A stretch of 33,731 nt of DNA from Pseudomonadota bacterium. Its GTDB lineage: Bacteria > Pseudomonadota > Alphaproteobacteria > Acetobacterales > Acetobacteraceae. The stretch spans positions 1-33,731 of the forward strand of contig JAJXZO010000207.1 in the NCBI GenBank assembly GCA_021780035.1. Reading direction: 5' to 3'. How positions within the stretch are numbered: the first letter of the stretch is position 1; every line of letters starts with the position of its first letter. This document shows positions 28,727 to 33,731 of the stretch, in pieces. A program made the position numbers and the translations under genes. The notes beneath the pieces were generated by a model, which saw only the letters and a list, made by a program, of their open reading frames with translations, ran no database searches and was not told where the DNA came from.

Positions 28727-30475
28727 ATGTGCGGCATCGCGGGCGTGATGACGCGGGACGGGTCGCCACCCGATCCCGCCCTGCTGGAGCGGCTGCTCGG
28801 CGCCATCGCGCACCGGGGACCGGACGGTCAGGGGCGAACAGTGCGGGGCGGGGTGGCGCTGCTGCACGCGCGGCTCGCCATCATCGACCTCGACACCGGC
28901 GCGCAGCCGCTTTACGGCCCGGAGGGCTCCGCTCTCATCGCCAACGGCGAGATCTACAACAACCCCGAGCTTCGCGCCGCCATGCCGGGAACGCCGTTCC
29001 GCACCCGCTCGGACTGCGAGCCGGCGGTGTTCCTTTACGAGCGCGACGGCGAGCGCTTCGCCACGGCGCTGCGCGGCATGTACGCCATCGCCGTGCACGA
29101 CCGCAGGCGCAACCGCCTGTTGCTGGCGCGCGATCCGTTCGGCATCAAGCCGCTCTACTACACCGAGACCGAGGGGCAGTTCCTGTTCGCCTCCGAGCCC
29201 GCGGCGCTGCGCGTGCCGGGAGCGGCGCTGGAGTCGCGGCAGCGCGCGGAGTTGCTGCAACTGAAGTTCACCACCGGGGCGGATACCATCTTCCCGGGCA
29301 TCCGCCGCGTGCTGCCGGGCGAGACGCTGGTGGTGGAAGGGGCCCGAGTCGTCGCCCGCCATCGCCAGCCGGCGCTGCCCGCGGGCAAGCCCTTCGCGCT
29401 GCGGCACAAGGCGGCGCTGGAGCGCCTTGAGCGCGAACTGCTCGACAGCGTTGCCGTGCACCTGCGCTCCGATGTGCCTTACGGGCTGTTCCTGTCGGGC
29501 GGCATCGATTCGTCGGCGCTGCTGGCACTGATGACGCGCGCGGCGGGAACGCGCGTCCGCGTGCTCACCTGCGGCTGGGAAGGTGGCGGCGTGCCCGACG
29601 AGAGCTTCGAGGCCGAGCGTCTGGCGCGGCTGATGGGCGCCGACTGCCATCGGGTGGAGATGCGGCGGCGCGATTTCTGGGAGCTCGCGCCGCGCATCGC
29701 CGCCGCCATCGACGACCCCACCGCCGATGCCGCGGTGCTGCCCACCTGGATGCTGGGGCGGGCGGCACGGGCGGACGGGCTGAAGGTGACGCTGTGCGGC
29801 GAGGGCGCCGACGAGTTGTTTGCCGGCTACGCCCGCTACCGGCGGCAGCGGACCCCGTGGCGGCTGCTTTCCCGCCCCCCTCGCAGCCGCGGCGTGTTCG
29901 AAAAGACGGGCACGCTCGCCGGGTGGCGCGACGGGCTGGCGGCGGCGGAGGCCGAAGCGGCCGGGCCGCGCGGACGGACCGCGTTGCAGGCGATGCAGGC
30001 GGCCGACATCGCCGAGTGGCTGCCGAACGATCTGCTGGGCAAGCTCGACCGCTGCCTGATGGTGCACGGCGTGGAGGGGCGCACGCCGTTCCTCGACCTG
30101 CCGCTGGCCGATTTCGTCTTCCGCCTGCCGGACGGGATGAAGACGTCGTTCCGTTACGGCAAGCTGCTGCTGCGCCAGTGGCTGGCGCGCGCCTTTCCCG
30201 AAGCGGGGGCGTATGCCCGCAAGAAGGGCTTCAAGCCGCCGGTCGGCGCCTGGATGGCCGCCGAGGCGAAGCGGCTTGGCCCCCTGGTGGCCGCAGAGCC
30301 GGGAGTGGCGGAGGTATTCTCACCTGAACAGGTGCAGGCGGCGTTCGATGCCGCCGCGAAGGCGCCGCAGCCGGCCTGGAGCCTGCTGTTCTACGCGCTG
30401 TGGCACTGCCGGCACGCGCTCGGGCTCGACTGCGACGGCGACATCGGCGCGGTGCTGGCGGCCGCGCGGGCGTAA
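28727..30475 (+). CDS. Glutamine-dependent asparagine synthase-like amidotransferase (AsnB family)
   Basis: This 582-residue enzyme has an N-terminal class II glutamine amidotransferase domain and a C-terminal ATP pyrophosphatase domain. The nucleophile is Cys2 in MCGIAGVMTRDG. Support comes from AHRGPDGQG, LLHARLAIIDLDTGAQPL, NGEIYN, DPFGIKPLYY and FASEPAAL. The PP-loop FLSGGIDSS is at about residue 257 and LCGEGADELFAGYARY follows. Both active centres look intact. Such enzymes make asparagine but are also common in glycan clusters, where they amidate a sugar acid. The neighbours (GT4, GT9, O-antigen ligase) favour that second role, though plain asparagine synthesis is not excluded. Confidence 0.9.
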   Translation: MCGIAGVMTRDGSPPDPALLERLLGAIAHRGPDGQGRTVRGGVALLHARLAIIDLDTGAQPLYGPEGSALIANGEIYNNPELRAAMPGTPFRTRSDCEPAVFLYERDGERFATALRGMYAIAVHDRRRNRLLLARDPFGIKPLYYTETEGQFLFASEPAALRVPGAALESRQRAELLQLKFTTGADTIFPGIRRVLPGETLVVEGARVVARHRQPALPAGKPFALRHKAALERLERELLDSVAVHLRSDVPYGLFLSGGIDSSALLALMTRAAGTRVRVLTCGWEGGGVPDESFEAERLARLMGADCHRVEMRRRDFWELAPRIAAAIDDPTADAAVLPTWMLGRAARADGLKVTLCGEGADELFAGYARYRRQRTPWRLLSRPPRSRGVFEKTGTLAGWRDGLAAAEAEAAGPRGRTALQAMQAADIAEWLPNDLLGKLDRCLMVHGVEGRTPFLDLPLADFVFRLPDGMKTSFRYGKLLLRQWLARAFPEAGAYARKKGFKPPVGAWMAAEAKRLGPLVAAEPGVAEVFSPEQVQAAFDAAAKAPQPAWSLLFYALWHCRHALGLDCDGDIGAVLAAARA

Positions 30476-30484
30476 CGGCGCCTG

Positions 30485-31750
30485 CTAGGCACTGGTTTCG
30501 GGCCTGGGCGCGAGCGCCAGGCCGAAGCCCAGCATCAGGTACATGTATCCCATGATTTCAATATCGTAGAGCCCCATCGTCGAGGCGATCGGCCACAACT
30601 CCAGCGCCACGGCGATGAAGAGGCCGACACGCAGCGGATCGGGGTTGCGCCAGAGGCCGTGGCCAAGCGCGCGCAGCCACAGCACGGCGAGGGCGGCGAA
30701 CAGCAGCAGGCCAGGGATGCCGGCGTCGGTCGAGGCCTGCAGGTAGTGGTTGTGCGGGTGGATGTTGCAGATGGAAGCCCCGCCGCCGTCGTAGAAGTTG
30801 AGCCTGGCGAGCGGCAGCGCGATCCAGGTGCGCATTTCGGGGCAGGCGTTGCGGAAGCCGTCGAACCCCTGGCCGAACAGGGGATGCTGCCAGGTGATGA
30901 CGCCGGCGCGGGCGAACAGCAGGCCGTAGTCGCTGTCGGGGAAGATTTCCATCTGGTAGGTGAACTTGGTCACCAACCGGTGCCAGGTGGGCGGCGACAG
31001 CACGGGCGTGGCGGCGAGCAGGGCGGCACCGGCGACGAAGCAGACCAGCAGGACGCGCCGCAGTCTCGGCAGCAGCAGGCCGGCGAGCACCATGCCGAGC
31101 AGGGTGAGCAGCAGCGGCATGCGCTGGCCGATCAGCACGATGACGCCGATGCCGGCGGCGGCAAGCGCCCCAGCGCCAAGGGTGGCGAGCGGACGGCGCA
31201 CGGCGAGCAGCCGGCTTGCGGGCGGCAGCAGCGCCGGGAACAGCAGCCGCGAGGCGGGAGGGCCGGCGCGCGGCTTGGCGAACGGCCCCGAAAGCGAGCC
31301 GTCGGCGAAACGGGGCAGGCCCCACATGTTCACGCCCACGGCCAGTTGCAGCAGGCAGTTGAGATCGATGTAGAGCGCCGCGGCGGTCAGCACCGCCTGC
31401 AGGCGGCGCTGCCAGGCGGCGTCGCGCAGCAGCCACTGCTCGAGCGCGGCGACGAGGAGCAGGAAGCGCACCGAGGCCACCGCCTGCGCCAGTGACGGCC
31501 AGCCGCCGATGCCGATGCCGGGCAGCGAGCAGAGCACGAGCCACAGCCACCACGCCGCCCCGACCGGCACCCAGCCGCGCCGGAGCCATGCCCACTCCCG
31601 CCGGAAACCGCAGCGGAGCAGGAAACCGACATCGAGAAGCGCCACCAGCGCCTCGGCCGCCACCTTGGCGTGCAACAGCCCGAGCGGCAGCAGCAGCACC
31701 GCCAGCGGCGCCCATCGTTCGGCCCGTCTCAGCAGATTGAAGGCAGCCAC
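30485..31750 (-). CDS. O-antigen ligase / polymerase family membrane protein (WaaL-like)
   Basis: This 421-residue protein has roughly ten to twelve membrane segments. Markers of the O-antigen ligase family (Wzy_C, PF04932) are the cytoplasm-facing IGQRMPLLLTLLGMVLAG, a periplasmic loop with HPLFGQGFDGF, and NIHPHNHYLQASTDAGIPGLL. The last contains the conserved H-N pair and the G-x2-G spacing important in WaaL. It would join an undecaprenyl-linked glycan to lipid A-core, or less likely act as a polymerase. The start is a GTG at 31750 with AGGAG six bases upstream. It converges with the asnB-type gene, nine bases apart. Confidence 0.85.
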   Translation of the reverse strand: MAAFNLLRRAERWAPLAVLLLPLGLLHAKVAAEALVALLDVGFLLRCGFRREWAWLRRGWVPVGAAWWLWLVLCSLPGIGIGGWPSLAQAVASVRFLLLVAALEQWLLRDAAWQRRLQAVLTAAALYIDLNCLLQLAVGVNMWGLPRFADGSLSGPFAKPRAGPPASRLLFPALLPPASRLLAVRRPLATLGAGALAAAGIGVIVLIGQRMPLLLTLLGMVLAGLLLPRLRRVLLVCFVAGAALLAATPVLSPPTWHRLVTKFTYQMEIFPDSDYGLLFARAGVITWQHPLFGQGFDGFRNACPEMRTWIALPLARLNFYDGGGASICNIHPHNHYLQASTDAGIPGLLLFAALAVLWLRALGHGLWRNPDPLRVGLFIAVALELWPIASTMGLYDIEIMGYMYLMLGFGLALAPRPETSA

Positions 31751-31834
31751 TCATGACTCCTGGGCGGAAGTGAGCCGCACAAACAGAACATCCGGCGGGC
31801 GATGGCAAGCGCTAGAGTGCGAACGGCAAGAGAG

Positions 31835-31856
31835 GCGGGGAGCGGGGGCTCCCCGC
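31835..31856 (+). promoter_or_regulatory. GC-rich hairpin in the leader of the 31877 gene
   Basis: GCGGGGAGC (31835-31843) pairs perfectly with GCTCCCCGC (31848-31856) over a GGGG loop, seven bases before the GGAG ribosome-binding site. No T-run follows. A TAGAGT, like the one before the M20 gene, lies about 20 bp upstream (31813-31818) and may be a -10. Confidence 0.3.
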
Positions 31857-31876
31857 GGCTGTCGGAGACGCAATCG

Positions 31877-32077
31877 ATGGACATGCCACTTCCCGTCAAC
31901 GATCCGCTGCAGACCGCCCGCGAGATGCTGCGGCGCTACGGCCTGCGCGCCGGCGCCCTCGCCGAGCAGCGCGCCGCGGAGGCGCAGGCCGCCGGCGAGG
32001 CCGCGCAACTCGACCACTGGCGTTCGGTCGCCGCGGCGATCGCCGAGTTCCGGCGCACCAGCCCTACCCGCCACTGA
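31877..32077 (+). CDS. Small hypothetical helical protein
   Basis: This 66-residue protein starts MDMPLPVNDPLQTAREMLRR. It is then almost continuously helical and Ala/Glu/Gln-rich (LRAGALAEQRAAEAQAAGEA), ending HWRSVAAAIAEFRRTSPTRH. GGAG lies about ten bases before the ATG, and an ATG two codons later is also possible. No domain is recognised. Codon use matches the surroundings, with strong GC at third positions. It lies between a ligase gene (divergent) and a dienelactone hydrolase (convergent), so it is monocistronic. Confidence 0.6.
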   Translation: MDMPLPVNDPLQTAREMLRRYGLRAGALAEQRAAEAQAAGEAAQLDHWRSVAAAIAEFRRTSPTRH

Positions 32078-32117
32078 GTAGGGCAGCGGCGGGTCCGGGC
32101 AGGGGTGTCCGGGCCTG

Positions 32118-32783
32118 TCAGCCGAGGTGGGTTTCGAGAAACGCGAGGCTGCGCTTGAGTGCGAGCGCGGCGTGAGTCGCATCGTAGCTGGGCCGCTCCT
32201 CGCAGCCGAAGCCGTGCCTGGCGTTCTCGTAGACGAAAATCTCCGCCTGCGGTTGCGCGGCGCGGATGCGCGCGATGTCGGTCGGCGGGATCGACGTGTC
32301 CTGGTCGCCGAAATGCATCTGCACCGGGCAGTTCGGGCGCTCGGCGGCGGAGGCGGCGATGCCGCCGCCGTACCAGGCGACCGAAGCGGCGAAGCGGCGC
32401 GTGCGGGTGGCGCCCCACCAGGCGATGGTGCCGCCCCAGCAATAGCCGATGATGCCGACCTTCCGCCCGCCGAGCGCCGCGGCGGCAGCCTCGACGTCGG
32501 CGAGCAGGGCGGATTCCGGGATGCCGGCGCGAAGGGCGAGGCCGCGGGCGATGTCCTCCTGCGCGTAGCCGAGTTCGGTGCCGCGCTCGACGCGGTCGAA
32601 CAGTGCCGGCGCGATCGCCCGGTAGCCGGCGGAGGCGAGTTCTTCGCAGACACGGCGCATGTGCGCGTTCACGCCGAAGATCTCCTGCACCACTACGAGA
32701 CCCGGCGCCGTTTCCGGCCCGGCCCGGTACGCCGACAGAGAGTGGCCGTCCGCCGCCTGCAACGTGATCGTGCCGCCCGTCAT
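32118..32783 (-). CDS. Dienelactone hydrolase family protein
   Basis: This 221-residue alpha/beta hydrolase has the cysteine nucleophile of carboxymethylenebutenolidase. The N-terminus has GLVVVQEIFGVNAHMRRVCEEL (about 28-49), with the conserved glutamate in VQEIFGVN. The nucleophile elbow is GYCWGG (about 118-123), the acid is in HFGDQDTSIP and the histidine in YENARHGFGC. All triad parts are present. The ATG at 32783 was chosen over an upstream one because GGGGAGA is at the right distance. Such proteins cleave dienelactones in aromatic degradation, but many have other, unknown ester substrates. No aromatic pathway is visible nearby. Confidence 0.9.
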   Translation of the reverse strand: MTGGTITLQAADGHSLSAYRAGPETAPGLVVVQEIFGVNAHMRRVCEELASAGYRAIAPALFDRVERGTELGYAQEDIARGLALRAGIPESALLADVEAAAAALGGRKVGIIGYCWGGTIAWWGATRTRRFAASVAWYGGGIAASAAERPNCPVQMHFGDQDTSIPPTDIARIRAAQPQAEIFVYENARHGFGCEERPSYDATHAALALKRSLAFLETHLG

Positions 32784-32830
32784 CGTCTCTCCCCTTGTCA
32801 TGCCGGAGGGCCATCCTTCAGGATGGAACG

Positions 32831-33028
32831 ATGGGTGAGGTTGTGAACCTGCGAACAATTCGCAAGAGGTTGCGCCGGGCCGAGCAGGAACGCGCGGCGG
32901 CGGCGAACCGGTTGCGGCACGGGCAGGGCAAGGCGGAACGGCAGGAGACTGCGCTGGAGACGGCGCGGCGGGAGCACGTTCTCGACGGGGCGCGGCTCGA
33001 GCCGGACAAGGATTCGAAGCCCGAGTGA
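32831..33028 (+). CDS. DUF4169 family protein
   Basis: This 65-residue basic, helical protein starts MGEVVNLRTIRKRLRRAEQE. The region NRLRHGQGKAERQE and the final REHVLDGARLEPDKDSK match the known DUF4169 pattern (N-terminal VVNLR, a 'HG.tKaer' centre, 'LDGhrLe' end), which is common in alphaproteobacteria. Function is unknown. It diverges from the dienelactone hydrolase, with 47 bp between. A long stem-loop follows the stop. Confidence 0.8.
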   Translation: MGEVVNLRTIRKRLRRAEQERAAAANRLRHGQGKAERQETALETARREHVLDGARLEPDKDSKPE

Positions 33029-33044
33029 GCGCGGCGCTCTCCTT

Positions 33045-33069
33045 CGGAGCGCGCGCTTTGCGCGCTCCG
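33045..33069 (+). terminator. Ten-bp perfect stem-loop after the DUF4169 gene
   Basis: CGGAGCGCGC (33045-33054) pairs perfectly with GCGCGCTCCG (33060-33069) over the loop GCTTT, 17 bp after the stop codon. There is no T-run, so it may be a factor-assisted terminator or a stabilising 3' stem rather than a classical intrinsic terminator. Confidence 0.45.
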
Positions 33070-33117
33070 CGCCGTGCGCTACATCTGCTTTTCGGGCGAA
33101 CGGAGAGGTCGGAGGCG

Positions 33118-33731
33118 ATGGTCGAGCGCGGCAGGCGGCAGCGGATGGGCGGCGGAATGGCGGCGGGCGCCGCCGTGTTGCTGCTCGCCGGGTGTTCCTC
33201 GCTTCCCAATGCCGTCAATCCGGTGTCGTGGTGGCATTCGGCGGAAGGCGGGCAGATCGCCGCCAACCGGCCACCGCCGCCGAACGCCAACGCCCCCTAT
33301 CCGAACCTCTCCACGGTGCCGGCGCGGCCGCAGGTGATCTCCCCGGCGGCGCGGGCGCAGATCGCGTCCGGGTTGATCGCCGACCGCGCCAACGCCGCAT
33401 ACACGGGCAGCAGCGGCCCCGATCCCTCACTGCTCAACGATACGCACAATTTCGCGCTGGCGATTCCGCCGGCTGCGCCCCAGGGCGCGTCGAGCGCCTC
33501 GCTTGCGGCCGCCAGTGCGCCGAAGGCGCCCCCCGGTCCGCCCACGCCGCCGCACCCAGCGCCGGTGAAGCAAGTGGCGCAGCAGGCGCTGGCCGCGCCG
33601 AGCGTGCCCCCGGCCGCCGCCTCCCTGCCGGAAGTGCCGGCGCACCCGCCGGCGGTTCCCGCCATTCCGGGCGTCGCGGTGCCGGCGGCAACGCCGCCGC
33701 CGCCGCCTCCGGCGGCTCCGCCGGCTCCGGC
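33118..33731 (+). CDS. Pro/Ala-rich outer-membrane lipoprotein, C-terminus beyond window
   Basis: The frame is open from the ATG at 33118 to the window edge (204 full codons). A lipoprotein signal is visible: basic RGRRQR, hydrophobic MAAGAAVLLL and the lipobox LAGC at about residues 23-26, so the protein is lipidated. The mature part has SSLPNAVNPVSWWH, then YPNLSTVPARPQ and QIASGLIADRANAAY, followed by a long Pro/Ala linker. From memory, this order is like the N-termini of alphaproteobacterial lipoproteins ending in an OmpA-like peptidoglycan-binding domain, but that domain would be beyond the edge. GGAG-rich sequence lies just upstream. Alternative ATGs at 33145 and 33157 would also keep the lipobox. 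Confidence 0.75.
   Translation, partial: MVERGRRQRMGGGMAAGAAVLLLAGCSSLPNAVNPVSWWHSAEGGQIAANRPPPPNANAPYPNLSTVPARPQVISPAARAQIASGLIADRANAAYTGSSGPDPSLLNDTHNFALAIPPAAPQGASSASLAAASAPKAPPGPPTPPHPAPVKQVAQQALAAPSVPPAAASLPEVPAHPPAVPAIPGVAVPAATPPPPPPAAPPAP

Noticed and set aside
1-33731. CRISPR arrays, insertion sequences or prophage genes
   Set aside because: No regularly spaced repeats, transposase motifs or phage structural genes were seen on either strand.

Overview
The window reads as chromosomal DNA of a very GC-rich alphaproteobacterium. An Acetobacteraceae or other Rhodospirillales member is my best guess, from gene content only. The main pointers are a free-standing NDUFS4-like complex I subunit, an alphaproteobacterial-style zinc-less ribosomal protein L36, a DUF4169 protein, the glcDEF operon, and a tRNA-Arg interrupted by a subgroup-IC3-like group I intron. 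Genes are dense on both strands, with many 4-bp ATGA start/stop overlaps. I see no insertion sequence, integrase, phage gene or CRISPR array.

Left part (1-6109): a DNA methyltransferase cut by the window edge; a complete polar amino-acid ABC importer (ATPase, two permeases, binding protein) with a shikimate dehydrogenase upstream on the same strand; then, divergently, a Rieske ferredoxin and an AbrB-family membrane protein. Next (6087-9376, minus) comes zwf, a quinone oxidoreductase and an alpha/beta hydrolase in one operon. The zwf ribosome-binding site lies inside a hairpin. A plus-strand pair follows (9572-11400): an M20 amidohydrolase translationally coupled to nanE. It converges on a three-gene ABC importer of the Fe3+/polyamine/phosphonate type with a fused double permease and a Tat-type binding protein (11432-15363).

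Middle part (15613-21556): a two-domain universal stress protein and a CBS-CBS-BON protein diverge from a shared palindromic -10 region. They are followed by an SDR, a D-lactate-dehydrogenase-like flavoprotein, the NDUFS4-like protein, the intron-split tRNA-Arg(UCU), a putative SAM methyltransferase and rpmJ. The glycolate oxidase operon glcD-glcE-glcF follows (21719-25741).

Right part (25742-33731): a small secreted His/Gly/Pro-rich protein and an unrecognised small protein with a terminator-like leader. Then comes a surface-glycan group (GT4, GT9, AsnB-type amidotransferase, WaaL-like O-antigen ligase), a small unknown protein, a dienelactone hydrolase, a DUF4169 protein and the N-terminus of a Pro-rich lipoprotein running off the edge.

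The clearest unusual element is the 233-nt group I intron in tRNA-Arg(UCU), whose P1-P9 helices can be drawn from the sequence. Other leads are the zwf hairpin, the symmetric UspA/CBS promoter, a dyad pair before the Tat-type binding protein, an attenuator-like leader, and the unusual M20-NanE pairing.
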